A DNA stretch of 52,163 nt from Streptomyces pyxinicus (GCF_024753135.1 NZ_JANUGP010000041.1:1-52163); one strand, 5' to 3'; positions 9,467 to 20,681 are shown, counted from the first letter of the stretch. The notes: a model not told the origin generated them from the letters alone. Numbers and translations are program-made.

Positions 9467-9720
9467 AGACCGACGAGCTGTCCCCGCTGGCATGGTTCAA
9501 GAGCAGCTACAGCACCGGCCAAGGCGGCGAGTGCCTCGAAGTCGCCCTCACCTGGCACAAGTCGAGCTACAGCACTGGCAGCGGCGGCGAGTGCGTCGAG
9601 ATCGCCACCTGCCCCACCACCATCCACATCCGAGACTCCAAGCAGCACCCCACCACCGCCCCCACCCTCTCCGTGCCGACCACGGCGTGGTACGCGTTCC
9701 TGGGGCTTGTGCAGGCTTGA
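9463..9720 (+). CDS. DUF397 protein with duplicated N-terminal motif
   Basis: A small 85-residue protein with the DUF397 hallmark W-x-K-S-S-Y-S followed by G-G-E-C-x-E-x-A. Unusually the hallmark occurs twice: WFKSSYSTGQGGECLEVA at 11-28 and WHKSSYSTGSGGECVEIA at 31-48, from a 60-bp tandem duplication (9493-9552 and 9553-9612). The later part has the expected IHIRDSK and a C-terminal TTAWYAFLGLVQ. DUF397 proteins are usually about 60-70 residues and act with the adjacent XRE/DUF5753 regulator. The start overlaps the XRE stop (ATGA) with GGGAG upstream, so the two are translationally coupled. Confidence 0.88.
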   Translation: MKTDELSPLAWFKSSYSTGQGGECLEVALTWHKSSYSTGSGGECVEIATCPTTIHIRDSKQHPTTAPTLSVPTTAWYAFLGLVQA

Positions 9721-9789
9721 GGGGAGTACGGCGGCCCGCGCGGCTATAGTGCCAAGACCAGCGCAAACCCCAGGGTGAGGCCCCCGCAC

Positions 9790-10638
9790 TTGTTGACTCA
9801 GACCACCTCACGGGTGCTCGATCCGAGCGACCTCGACGCCGCGCTCGCGGTCCTGGACCGCGAGCCGGTGACGAACGCCTTCGTGACCGCCCGTGTCCGG
9901 ATCGCCGGGCTCGACCCCTGGCGGCTGGGCGGGGAGATGTGGGGCTGGTACGAGGACGGCATACTCACGTCCCTGTGCTACGCGGGCGCGAACCTGGTCC
10001 CGATCTGCGCCACCCCCAAGGCCGTACGCGGGTTCGCCGACCGCGCCCGCAGGGCCGGCCGCCGCTGCTCGTCCATCGTGGGCCCGGCGGAGGCCACCGG
10101 CCTGCTGTGGAAGCTGTTGGAACCACACTGGGGTCCGGCCCGCGAGGTCCGGGCGCACCAGCCGCTCATGGTCACCGACCGGATGCCGGAGGACATCGCT
10201 CCGGACCCGTACGTCCGTCGCGTCCGCAAGGACGAGATGGAGACGATCATGCCGGCGTGCGTGGCGATGTTCACCGAGGAGGTCGGGGTCTCCCCGCTGG
10301 CAGGCGACGGCGGCCTGCTGTACCAGGCGCGGGTGGCCGAACTGGTCGGTTCCGGCCGTTCCTTCGCCCGCGTGGACGAGGACGGCAAGGTCGTCTTCAA
10401 GGCGGAGATCGGCGCGGCCACGTCCCAGGCCTGCCAGATCCAGGGCGTGTGGGTGGCCCCGGAGTACCGGGGCCGGGGGATCGCCGCCCCGGGAATGGCC
10501 GCCGTGCTGCGCTACGCCCTCGCCGATGTCGCGCCCGTGGTGAGCCTGTACGTGAACGACTTCAACACCGCTGCCCGCAGGACGTACCGGCGCGTGGGCT
10601 TCCAGGAGGTCGGCGCCTTCATGAGTGTGCTCTTCTGA
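9790..10638 (+). CDS. GNAT-family N-acetyltransferase with DUF4081-like N-terminal domain
   Basis: About 282 residues in two parts. The N-terminal ~140 residues (DPSDLDAALAVLDREPVTNA, LDPWRLGGEMWGWYEDG) match an actinobacterial domain found before GNAT domains. The C-terminal half is a GNAT fold with the acetyl-CoA-binding motif A around IQGVWVAPEYRGRGIAAPGM and the typical end NTAARRTYRRVGFQEVG. It would acetylate an unknown small molecule or protein amine. The start is uncertain: TTG at 9790 follows GGTGAGG at 9774-9780 by about 9 bases, while the GTG at 9775 overlaps that site. A TATAGT -10-like box at 9745-9750 could drive it. It is followed after 20 bases by another GNAT gene. Confidence 0.85.
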   Translation: MLTQTTSRVLDPSDLDAALAVLDREPVTNAFVTARVRIAGLDPWRLGGEMWGWYEDGILTSLCYAGANLVPICATPKAVRGFADRARRAGRRCSSIVGPAEATGLLWKLLEPHWGPAREVRAHQPLMVTDRMPEDIAPDPYVRRVRKDEMETIMPACVAMFTEEVGVSPLAGDGGLLYQARVAELVGSGRSFARVDEDGKVVFKAEIGAATSQACQIQGVWVAPEYRGRGIAAPGMAAVLRYALADVAPVVSLYVNDFNTAARRTYRRVGFQEVGAFMSVLF

Positions 10639-10658
10639 CACCCCTGTACGCTCCCGGC

Positions 10659-11192
10659 ATGGACCTCGTGATCGGTTCCCTGGACCTCGCAGCACACGTC
10701 GACGAGGCCTTGGCGGTGCAGGCCGTCGCCTTCGGACTGGGTCCGGAGGAAGTGGCGGTGCGCCGGCAGATCGTCCAGCGCCACATGCAGTTCTCGGGCG
10801 CCCGTGCCCTGGGGGCGACCACCTCGGACGGCCGCCTCGCCGGGTTCGTGTACGGCATGCCCAACAGCCGTACCCACTGGTGGTGCACCGTCGTGGAGCC
10901 GTACGTGCGCGCGGCGGGCCACGACGCCTGGCTGGACGACGCCTTCGTCATCACCGAGCTGCACGTCCACCCCGACCACCAGAACAAGGGCATCGGGCGG
11001 CGCCTGATCACGGCGATCACCGACTCGGCGACCGAGCCGCGCTCGATCCTCTCGGCGATCGACACGGACAGCCCCGCGCGCGGCCTCTACCACTCCCTCG
11101 GCTACATCGACCTGGCCCGCCAGGTGCACTTCCCGAGCGCGCCCCGCCCGTACGCCGTGATGGGCGCGCCGCTGCCGCTGCGCAGGCGATAA
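10659..11192 (+). CDS. GNAT-family N-acetyltransferase
   Basis: A single-domain acetyltransferase of 177 residues. Motif A is clear at ITELHVHPDHQNKGIGRRLI (~103-122), with the Q/R-x-x-G-x-G/A acetyl-CoA pyrophosphate loop. The motif B end has DSPARGLYHSLGYIDLARQV. It starts 20 bases after the preceding GNAT gene and may be cotranscribed with it, though the two are not similar outside the fold. The ATG at 10659 gives MDLVIGSLDL; there is no strong ribosome site. The substrate is unknown. Confidence 0.85.
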   Translation: MDLVIGSLDLAAHVDEALAVQAVAFGLGPEEVAVRRQIVQRHMQFSGARALGATTSDGRLAGFVYGMPNSRTHWWCTVVEPYVRAAGHDAWLDDAFVITELHVHPDHQNKGIGRRLITAITDSATEPRSILSAIDTDSPARGLYHSLGYIDLARQVHFPSAPRPYAVMGAPLPLRRR

Positions 11193-11265
11193 CCGATTTC
11201 CGCCCGCGCGGCGGCCCCGGCTAACCTCCTATGCCATCACCCTTACCGGCAGGAGTACGAGAACC

Positions 11266-12969
11266 ATGGCCAACGCACCGGTCCAGCGCATGTCCCAGTT
11301 GATGGCGAAGACGCTGCGCGACGACCCGGCGGACGCCGAGGTCCTCAGCCACAAGCTGCTCGTCCGCGCGGGCTACGTCCGCCGCACGGCGGCCGGCATC
11401 TGGAGCTGGCTGCCGCTGGGCAAGAAGGTGCTCGCCAACGTGGAGCGGATCGTCCGCGAGGAGATGGACGCCATCGGCGCCCAGGAGGTCTCGCTGCCCG
11501 CCCTGCTGCCCCGCGAGCCCTACGAGGCGACCGGCCGCTGGGACGAGTACGGCCAGGAGCTGTTCCGGCTCAAGGACCGCAAGGGCGGCGACTACCTCCT
11601 CGGCCCCACCCACGAGGAGATCTTCACCCTGCTGGTCAAGGACCAGTGCACGTCCTACAAGGACCTGCCGGTGATCCTGTACCAGATCCAGACGAAGTTC
11701 CGGGACGAGGCCCGCCCCCGGGCCGGCATCCTGCGCGGGCGCGAGTTCCTGATGAAGGACTCGTACTCCTTCGACACGGAGGACGAGGGCCTGGCGAAGT
11801 CCTACGCCCTGCACCGCGCGGCCTACCAGCGCGTCTTCGAGCGGCTCGGCCTCGACTACCGCATCTGCGCGGCCACCGCCGGAGCCATGGGCGGCTCCAA
11901 GTCCGAGGAGTTCCTCGCCCCGGCCGAGGCCGGTGAGGACACCTTCGCCGACTGCCCCAACTGCGACTTCGCGGCGAACACGGAGGCGGTCGCGTACGAG
12001 CTGAAGCCGGTCGACGGCTCGGCCGTGCCCGCGCTGGAGGAGATCCCCACCCCGGACACCCCCACCATCGAGACCCTGGCCGCCTCGCTCGGCGTCCCGG
12101 CCTCCGCCACGCTGAAGAACCTGCTGGTCAAGGTGGACGGCGAGATCGTCGCCGTGGGCGTGCCCGGCGACCGCGAGGTGGACCTCGGCAAGGTGGAGGC
12201 GCACTTCGCGCCGGCCGCCGTCGAGCTGGTCACCGAGGCCGACTTCGCCGGCCGCCCCGACCTGGTGCGCGGCTACGTCGGGCCGCAGGGCCTGGGCGAG
12301 AAGGTGACGTACCTCGCCGACCCCCGCGTGGCCCCCGGCACGGCCTGGATCACCGGCGCCAACAAGGCGCACACGCACGCGAAGAACGTCGTCGCCGGGC
12401 GTGACTTCGAGGTCGACGCGTACGTGGACGTGGTCGTGGTCCGGGACGGCGACCCCTGCCCCAAGTGCGGCACCGGTCTGAAGCTGGACCGCGCCATCGA
12501 GATCGGCCACATCTTCCAGCTCGGCCGCAAGTACGCCGACGCCCTCAAGCTCGACGTCCTCGGCCAGAACGGCAAGCCGGTCCGCGTCACCATGGGCTCC
12601 TACGGCATCGGTGTCTCCCGCGCCGTCGCCGCGCTCGCCGAGCAGAGCGCCGACGACAAGGGCCTGGTGTGGTCCAAGGAGGTCGCCCCGGCCGACGTGC
12701 ACGTGGTCGCCGCCGGCAAGGCCCTCCAGACCGAGCTGGCCCTCGACGTCGCCGGGAAGCTGGCCGCCGCGGGCGTCCGCGTCCTGGTGGACGACCGGGC
12801 CGGTGTCTCCCCGGGCGTGAAGTTCACCGACGCGGAACTCATCGGAGTCCCCCAGATCCTGGTCGCCGGCCGCCGCTCGGCCGAGGGCATCCTCGAACTG
12901 AAGGACCGCAAGACCGGCGAGCGCGAGGAACTCTCGGTCGAGGACGCCCTCGCCCGCCTGACGGCGTAA
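11266..12969 (+). CDS. proS: Prolyl-tRNA synthetase, bacterial type with editing domain
   Basis: Charges tRNA-Pro with proline. At 567 residues it is the standard bacterial (class IIa, INS-containing) length. Class II motif 1 lies in the first 70 residues, and motif 2 is around FRDEARPRAGILRGREFLMK. A YbaK-like editing insertion covers roughly 220-400. Motif 3 is MGSYGIGVSRAVAALAEQ (~443), and a C-terminal anticodon-binding domain ends the protein. The ATG has AGGAG 10 bases upstream. It is monocistronic, with a hairpin directly downstream. Confidence 0.98.
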   Translation: MANAPVQRMSQLMAKTLRDDPADAEVLSHKLLVRAGYVRRTAAGIWSWLPLGKKVLANVERIVREEMDAIGAQEVSLPALLPREPYEATGRWDEYGQELFRLKDRKGGDYLLGPTHEEIFTLLVKDQCTSYKDLPVILYQIQTKFRDEARPRAGILRGREFLMKDSYSFDTEDEGLAKSYALHRAAYQRVFERLGLDYRICAATAGAMGGSKSEEFLAPAEAGEDTFADCPNCDFAANTEAVAYELKPVDGSAVPALEEIPTPDTPTIETLAASLGVPASATLKNLLVKVDGEIVAVGVPGDREVDLGKVEAHFAPAAVELVTEADFAGRPDLVRGYVGPQGLGEKVTYLADPRVAPGTAWITGANKAHTHAKNVVAGRDFEVDAYVDVVVVRDGDPCPKCGTGLKLDRAIEIGHIFQLGRKYADALKLDVLGQNGKPVRVTMGSYGIGVSRAVAALAEQSADDKGLVWSKEVAPADVHVVAAGKALQTELALDVAGKLAAAGVRVLVDDRAGVSPGVKFTDAELIGVPQILVAGRRSAEGILELKDRKTGEREELSVEDALARLTA

Positions 12970-13327
12970 CCGCCACGCACCCGGCCGACGGCCCCCCCGG
13001 CTCGCCCCGGGGTCCGTCGGCCGCCGCATTTACCGCCGCCCCCGCTGCCTCGGCGGGAGAGACCCGGCTCGAACCCGGACCCGGCTCCGCCACCTCGCCC
13101 GGCCCGAAGAGCCCGGCGGGCGCCGCTGCTCCGGCCGCGTCGCGTGCGCGGGCCCGGCCCGGCCCGGCCCGGGAGAGCCTGGCGGAACCCGCTGACGGGG
13201 TGGTGCCGCGCGGGCGCGGTCGGCGTCGAAGACCCCGGTGCCCCGGCGGGGGCCGCTCATCCGGCTGGGCCGCCCCCGCGTGCCCCACCCGCGCCCGCCC
13301 GCCCGCGCGGGAAGCTTCCGCCAGGTC
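12970..13327. other. Intergenic stretch between convergent proS and kinase-like gene
   Basis: Apart from the proS terminator, this extremely GC-rich 358-base stretch shows GGCCC/CCCGG runs near 13150 and a weak 8-bp stem GCGGGGGC (13246-13253) with GCCCCCGC (13272-13279). That stem could end transcription of the minus-strand gene. I see no convincing gene. Confidence 0.5.
12982..13023 (+). terminator. proS terminator
   Basis: Perfect 10-bp outer arms CGGCCGACGG (12982-12991) and CCGTCGGCCG (13014-13023), with further CCCC/GGGG pairing inside after one mismatch. It starts 12 bases after the stop codon. Confidence 0.75.
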
Positions 13328-14230
13328 CTAGAGCCAGCCCGCGTACTCCAGCAACAGTTCGGCGTCCTTCGGGCGGTCCACGCGGAGGGCCCGTACGCCC
13401 GATTCCACCGCGCGGAACAGGGTCCAGCCGCGCAGGCGGTCCTGGTCGACCTCCAGGGACTCGGCGAGGCGCTTGATGCGGCGGCGGGTGGTCGCGGCCC
13501 CGGACGGGACGGCGATCAGGTCCTCCACCCGGTCGCGGACCAGCCGGGCCAGGTCGAACGCCGACTCCCCGACCACCGGGTCCGGCCCGACCGCGAGCCA
13601 CGGCACCCGCTCCCCGCCGAGTACCTTGCTCTGCCGGAACGTGCCGTGCAGCAGCCGGTGGTCCGGCGGTGCCGTCAGCAGTTCCTCGCGGGCCGTGAGC
13701 GCGGCGTCGACCAGTGGTGCCGTCTCCGGGAACAGACCGGCGCCGGCCCGCATCGCCACCGCCTGCCGCCCGGTGCGCTCGGTCACCGTCTCGAAGGCAT
13801 GGCCGGCCGGCGGCTCCACCCACAGCCTGCGCAGCGTGCCCGCCGCCTCCAGCAGCGCCTTCGCCTCCGGCAGGGACCGCACCGACACCTCCGGACGCAG
13901 CCGCTCCAGCAGCAGCACCCCGTCCTCGGCGTCCTCCTCGGGAAGCAGCTGCACGGCGCCCAGGCCGCCCCAGTGGGCCAGCGCGGCCCGCTCGCCGCCG
14001 GGCCGGGCCCGCGACGGGGCCAGCTTCAGCACGGCCGGGGTGCCGTCGGCCCGCCGCACCAGCAGCACCAGACTGCTGCGGCCCCCGGGCACCTGCACCC
14101 GTTCGACGGTCAACTCGCGCCGGGCGACGGCCCGTTCGGCCGCCTCGGGCAGCCGTGCCAGCCAGTCGTCCCCGGCCGGCGCGGTCTCACCGAGCGCCCT
14201 CACCAGGCGCGAAGGCGGTTCGAAAGCCAT
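13328..14230 (-). CDS. Aminoglycoside-phosphotransferase-fold protein, probable pseudokinase
   Basis: A 300-residue protein with the layout of the aminoglycoside/hydroxyurea kinase family: an N-lobe with PAVLKLAPSRA (family Lys) and GVLLLERL hinge, then a C-lobe. The catalytic loop, normally HGDLHxxN, reads LLHGTFRQSKVLGG, so the catalytic Asp and following Asn are replaced. The metal-binding region, normally IDP, reads WLAVGPDPVVGESAFDLARL, with Gly in place of Asp. It keeps the fold signature GESAFDLARLVRDR but probably does not transfer phosphate. It may serve a binding or regulatory role. It is the last gene of a three-gene minus-strand group with a DUF4439 protein and a lipoprotein. Confidence 0.82.
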   Translation of the reverse strand: MAFEPPSRLVRALGETAPAGDDWLARLPEAAERAVARRELTVERVQVPGGRSSLVLLVRRADGTPAVLKLAPSRARPGGERAALAHWGGLGAVQLLPEEDAEDGVLLLERLRPEVSVRSLPEAKALLEAAGTLRRLWVEPPAGHAFETVTERTGRQAVAMRAGAGLFPETAPLVDAALTAREELLTAPPDHRLLHGTFRQSKVLGGERVPWLAVGPDPVVGESAFDLARLVRDRVEDLIAVPSGAATTRRRIKRLAESLEVDQDRLRGWTLFRAVESGVRALRVDRPKDAELLLEYAGWL

Positions 14231-14288
14231 GCGCGAGTCGTTCCCTTCCTGTACGGACGTCCGGACGTACGGCCGGCCCGCCGGGTCC

Positions 14289-14777
14289 CTACCGGGACGC
14301 CGAGGCCGTCGGGGTCGTACCCGCGGCGCCCGTGTCCTCCTCGGTGGACCGCTCGGAGAGCCCAGGGAAGGCTACGCTCTCCCCGCTCCAGCGGGCCGCC
14401 CGCACCGCGGCCGCCCGCAGCGCCCCGGCCGCCGAACTCCGCCGCGTGCCCGTCGTGGCCCGCACCAGGTCCGCGTACGCCCCGGCCAGCCGCTCCTCCA
14501 GCCGGGCCGCCAGCCGCCCGGCCGCCGCCGAGTCCGCCACCGGGAACGGCAGCGCGTACGCGGCGCTCGCGGCGACCGGCTCACCGCCCATATCGCGCAC
14601 CTCGCGCACCAGCGCGTCCCGGCCGGCCCGGTGCGCGTCGTACGCCGCCCGCGCCTGGGTGCGGCCCTTGCTGCCGATGAGGCCGCCGACGACGCCGTAC
14701 CCGTACACCGCCGCGTGCTCCGCCGCCAGTGCCCCCTGCAACGCGCTCAGCTCCGCCTCGCTCGCCCGCCCGCTCAC
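14289..14777 (-). CDS. DUF4439 ferritin-like protein
   Basis: A 162-residue, mostly helical protein. The N-terminal helix LQGALAAEHAAVYGYGVVGG has the E-x-x-A-x-Y pattern of DUF4439 ferritin-like proteins, followed by ARAAYDAHRAGRDALVREV and FPVADSAAAGRLAARLEERL. The C-terminal ~30 residues are Ser/Thr/Glu-rich and look disordered. The GTG overlaps the stop of the upstream lipoprotein gene, with a good GGAGG site, so the two are coupled. The family's function is not established; a metal site is possible but not shown here. Confidence 0.82.
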   Translation of the reverse strand: MSGRASEAELSALQGALAAEHAAVYGYGVVGGLIGSKGRTQARAAYDAHRAGRDALVREVRDMGGEPVAASAAYALPFPVADSAAAGRLAARLEERLAGAYADLVRATTGTRRSSAAGALRAAAVRAARWSGESVAFPGLSERSTEEDTGAAGTTPTASASR

Positions 14778-15262
14778 TTCGCCCCCTCCGCCAGCAGGTA
14801 CGCGTGCGCCGCCCCGGCCGCCGCGACCGACGCCAGCGTCCGGGCCACCTCGGCCGGCGCCGTCACCAGGTCCTTGGCCCGCCGGTCGGCCAGCGCCCGC
14901 TCGGCCCCGGCCAGCCCGGCGACGGCGTCCTTCGCCACGGCCGGGACGGGGGAGGGGGACACGGGCGCCGGCGTCGCCGTACCGTCCGAGAACGCCTTCA
15001 CGTGGGCCGCGACCTGCGCGCGCAGCGGGCGCAGCCGGTCCGCGAGGCCGGGGTGCGCCGCCAGCACGGCGTCGTAGTGGTCCAGCAGCCCCCGGCTGTC
15101 CCCGGCCGCGCGCGACCGGGCCGCGGCCACGGCCGAGGCACTGTCAGGGCCGGAGCCCGCGCCGGACGAGCAGCCCGTGAGCAGGGCGGCGCCGGCGGCC
15201 GAGACGAGTACGGATCTTCTGCGCGGCCCCGCGGGGACGCGCGACGGAGGAGGGTACGGCAC
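14774..15262 (-). CDS. Putative lipoprotein
   Basis: About 162 residues. A charged N-region (PAGPRRRSVLV) leads to a hydrophobic stretch and the lipobox LLTGC, after which the mature protein would be lipid-anchored outside the membrane. The rest is Ala-rich and helical (SRGLLDHYDAVLAAHPGLAD, LAGAERALADRRAKDLV) with a short Pro/Ser/Thr linker (TATPAPVSPSPVP). I do not recognise a specific family. The GTG at 15262 was chosen because GAGGA lies 8 bases upstream and it leaves a normal signal peptide. It heads the minus-strand group and is divergent from rimP. Confidence 0.75.
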   Translation of the reverse strand: MPYPPPSRVPAGPRRRSVLVSAAGAALLTGCSSGAGSGPDSASAVAAARSRAAGDSRGLLDHYDAVLAAHPGLADRLRPLRAQVAAHVKAFSDGTATPAPVSPSPVPAVAKDAVAGLAGAERALADRRAKDLVTAPAEVARTLASVAAAGAAHAYLLAEGAK

Positions 15263-15494
15263 GGCAGACGTCCTCGGGGAACTCGTACGGAGGGGAAGCC
15301 CGGAGGGAAGCTCCGGAGGGGAAGACGGGAGGCGGGCGGCCCGCCCGTGATCACCGTACCCGCGCACCCCGCGCACACCACCCACCGGCACCGCCCGCAC
15401 CCGGGTGGACGGCAACACACCCCGCGACCGGATACCCTTTGACCTGACACGCGACCCATCCCACAACAGCACACGCGGCCGAGGAGTCACCCGG

Positions 15495-16013
15495 ATGAGC
15501 ACCACCCAGAGCGAGAGGCTGCGCGAGCTGCTGGAACCGCTCGTCACCGACCAGGGGCTGGATCTCGAAGAGATCGCCGTGGACTCGGTCGGACGCAAGC
15601 GGGTGCTGCGCGTGGTCGTCGACTCGGACTCCGGGGCGGACCTGGACGCGATCGCCGATGTGAGCCGCGCGCTCTCGGCGAAGCTCGACGAGACGAACGC
15701 GATGGGCGACGCGGCCTACGACCTGGAGGTCGGCACCCCCGGCGCGGAGCGCCTCCTCACCGAGCACCGGCACTTCGTGCGCGCCGCCGACCGGCTCGTG
15801 CGCTTCCAGCTCGCCGAGGACGGCGAAGTGGTCGCGCGCATCCTGGCGGTGGACACCGAGGGCCTCGACGTGGAGGTCCCCGGCGTGAAGGGCCGCAAGC
15901 CCACCACCCGCCGGATCGCCTTCCCGGAGATCGAGAAGGCGCGTGTGCAGGTCGAGTTCAACCGCAAGGACAAGGCGGACAAGCAGGACATGACGGAAGA
16001 AGAGGAGGCGTAG
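15495..16013 (+). CDS. rimP: Ribosome maturation factor RimP
   Basis: Needed for 30S subunit maturation. At 172 residues it is close to the family length of ~150-180. The N-terminal domain begins LRELLEPLVTDQGLDLEEIA, and the signature region is YDLEVGTPGAERLLTEHRHF (usual YxLEVSSPGxxRPL). A C-terminal SH3-like domain ends in a Lys/Asp/Glu tail. The ATG has GAGGAG 8 bases upstream. Only two bases separate its stop from nusA, the usual rimP-nusA operon. Confidence 0.96.
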   Translation: MSTTQSERLRELLEPLVTDQGLDLEEIAVDSVGRKRVLRVVVDSDSGADLDAIADVSRALSAKLDETNAMGDAAYDLEVGTPGAERLLTEHRHFVRAADRLVRFQLAEDGEVVARILAVDTEGLDVEVPGVKGRKPTTRRIAFPEIEKARVQVEFNRKDKADKQDMTEEEEA

Positions 16014-16015
16014 CC

Positions 16016-17005
16016 GTGGACATCGACATGAGCGCCCTGCGGGGCTTGGTCAGGGAGAAGGAGATCTCCTTCCCCCTGCTGGTCGAGGCGATCGAGTCGG
16101 CCCTCCTCATCGCCTACCACCGCACCGAGGGAAGCCGCCGGCACGCGCGCGTGGAGCTCAACCGGGAGACCGGTCATGTGACCGTGTGGGCGAAGGAGGA
16201 CCCGGAGGACCTGGAGGAGGGGCAGGAGGCGCGCGAGTTCGACGACACCCCCTCGGGCTTCGGCCGGATCGCCGCCACCACCGCCAAGCAGGTGATCCTC
16301 CAGCGGCTGCGCGACGCCGAGGACGACGCCACCCTGGGCGAGTACGCCGGGCGGGAGGGCGACATCGTGACCGGCGTGGTCCAGCAGGGCCGCGACCCGA
16401 AGAACGTGCTGGTCGACATCGGCAAGCTGGAGGCCATCCTGCCGGTGCAGGAGCAGGTGCCCGGCGAGACCTACCAGCACGGCATGCGCCTGCGCAGCTA
16501 CGTCGTCCGGGTCGCCAAGGGCGTCCGCGGCCCCTCCGTGACCCTCTCGCGCACGCACCCCAGCCTGGTGAAGAAGCTCTTCGCCCTGGAGGTGCCGGAG
16601 ATCGCGGACGGCTCCGTGGAGATCGCGGCGATCGCCCGTGAGGCCGGTCACCGCACGAAGATCGCCGTCCGGTCCACCCGTTCGGGCCTGAACGCCAAGG
16701 GCGCCTGCATCGGCCCCATGGGCGGCCGGGTGCGCAACGTGATGGGCGAGCTGAACGGCGAGAAGATCGACATCGTCGACTGGTCGGACGACCCGGCGGA
16801 GATGGTGGCGAACGCCCTGTCACCCGCTCGGGTGAGCAAGGTGGAGGTCGTCGACCTCGCCGCCCGCTCCGCCCGGGTGACCGTGCCGGACTACCAGCTC
16901 TCGCTGGCGATCGGCAAGGAGGGGCAGAACGCCCGCCTCGCCGCCCGGCTGACCGGCTGGCGGATCGACATCCGGCCGGACACCGAGCAGGTCACCGAGC
17001 AGTAG
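16016..17005 (+). CDS. nusA: Transcription termination/antitermination factor NusA
   Basis: Binds RNA polymerase and nascent RNA. It has 329 residues: the N-terminal polymerase-binding domain, an S1 domain (GDIVTGVVQQGRDPKNVLVD, from ~119), then KH1 (GACIGPMGGRVRNVMGELNG, ~230) and KH2 (LAIGKEGQNARLAARLTGWR, ~300). It ends right after KH2, so it lacks the C-terminal acidic repeats of E. coli NusA, as is normal in actinobacteria. The GTG start has GAGGAGG upstream. It is followed by ylxR and infB. Confidence 0.97.
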   Translation: MDIDMSALRGLVREKEISFPLLVEAIESALLIAYHRTEGSRRHARVELNRETGHVTVWAKEDPEDLEEGQEAREFDDTPSGFGRIAATTAKQVILQRLRDAEDDATLGEYAGREGDIVTGVVQQGRDPKNVLVDIGKLEAILPVQEQVPGETYQHGMRLRSYVVRVAKGVRGPSVTLSRTHPSLVKKLFALEVPEIADGSVEIAAIAREAGHRTKIAVRSTRSGLNAKGACIGPMGGRVRNVMGELNGEKIDIVDWSDDPAEMVANALSPARVSKVEVVDLAARSARVTVPDYQLSLAIGKEGQNARLAARLTGWRIDIRPDTEQVTEQ

Positions 17006-17033
17006 CGGGAATAGATCCGAGCCGCAGGTCGGT

Positions 17034-17061
17034 TGGTTTACGACAACTGGTTTACGACAAC
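17034..17061. repeat. 14-bp perfect tandem repeat between nusA and ylxR
   Basis: TGGTTTACGACAAC occurs at 17034-17047 and again immediately at 17048-17061. It is AT-richer than its surroundings and lies 58-85 bases before the ylxR start, so it may be part of a promoter or operator. Confidence 0.85.
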
Positions 17062-17118
17062 AGCCGTTCGATCGTTACCCCGAACGGGTGGGGTCGCTAC
17101 GGGGAGGTAGACTTAGAC

Positions 17119-17415
17119 GTGTCTGGCCGGACGCACGCCGGAGCATGCCCCGAACGCACCTGTCTGGGGTGCCGGAAGCGGGCGGCCAAGAACGACCTCC
17201 TGCGGATCGTGGAGAGCGAGGGCGCGTGCGCCCCCGATCCTCGCGGTACGCTGCCCGGCCGGGGTGCCTATGTGCACCCCGTCCTGGTCTGTCTCGACCA
17301 GGCGGTACGCCGCCGGGCGTTCCCGCGGGCACTGCGCGTCCCGGGAGCGCTCGACACAAAGGCGTTGCGCCGATACGTGGAGCAGACGACAGTTGCCGAG
17401 CAGGCAACACCGTAA
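17119..17415 (+). CDS. ylxR: YlxR (DUF448) RNA-binding family protein
   Basis: A 98-residue protein with the family signature PERTCLGCRKRAAKNDLLRI at residues ~11-30, then the GRGAYVHPVLVCL block and a basic QAVRRRAFPRALR segment suited to nucleic acid binding. YlxR proteins are conserved between nusA and infB, as here. Roles in RNase P control or transcription have been proposed in other bacteria and cannot be read from this sequence. The GTG has GGGGAGG 11 bases upstream. Confidence 0.93.
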   Translation: MSGRTHAGACPERTCLGCRKRAAKNDLLRIVESEGACAPDPRGTLPGRGAYVHPVLVCLDQAVRRRAFPRALRVPGALDTKALRRYVEQTTVAEQATP

Positions 17416-17479
17416 GACGCGCCGCGCGGAACCCCGTGCGGCCTGGTACCTCGCGAGTCGAAAGCAGGTCGAGATTGCG

Positions 17480-17522
17480 ATGAGCACTCGATGAGTACGC
17501 GATGAGTACGCCCATGAACTAG
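17480..17522 (+). other. Chain of three overlapping mini reading frames in the infB leader
   Basis: An 11-bp unit GATGAGYACKC is repeated three times (17479-17511). It creates ATG-AGC-ACT-CGA-TGA (17480-17494), ATG-AGT-ACG-CGA-TGA (17491-17505) and a six-codon frame ending in TAG (17502-17522), each overlapping the next by ATGA. The last stop is 37 bases before the infB start. There is no clear ribosome site before the first ATG, so translation is unproven. Confidence 0.6.
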
Positions 17523-17559
17523 CGACGGTCCGGCTTCACCCGGACCTCAAAGGAGCGAA

Positions 17560-20631
<3,072 letters not shown>

Positions 20632-20649
20632 CCACCCCGGTTCCTGAAA

Positions 20650-20681
20650 CCGGCCGGCGGGATCTCGGTCCCGCCGGCCGG
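20650..20681 (+). terminator. infB terminator
   Basis: Perfect 13-bp arms CCGGCCGGCGGGA (20650-20662) and TCCCGCCGGCCGG (20669-20681) with a 6-base loop, 18 bases after the infB stop. It is a very stable hairpin. Confidence 0.8.

Noticed and set aside
9717..9750. A complete promoter with TTGAGG and TATAGT before the GNAT gene
   Set aside because: The spacing is 22 bases, too long for a standard sigma-70-type promoter; only the -10-like box is mentioned.
13328..14230. Functional antibiotic-resistance phosphotransferase
   Set aside because: The catalytic Asp, Asn and metal-binding Asp are all replaced, so the sequence does not support phosphotransfer.
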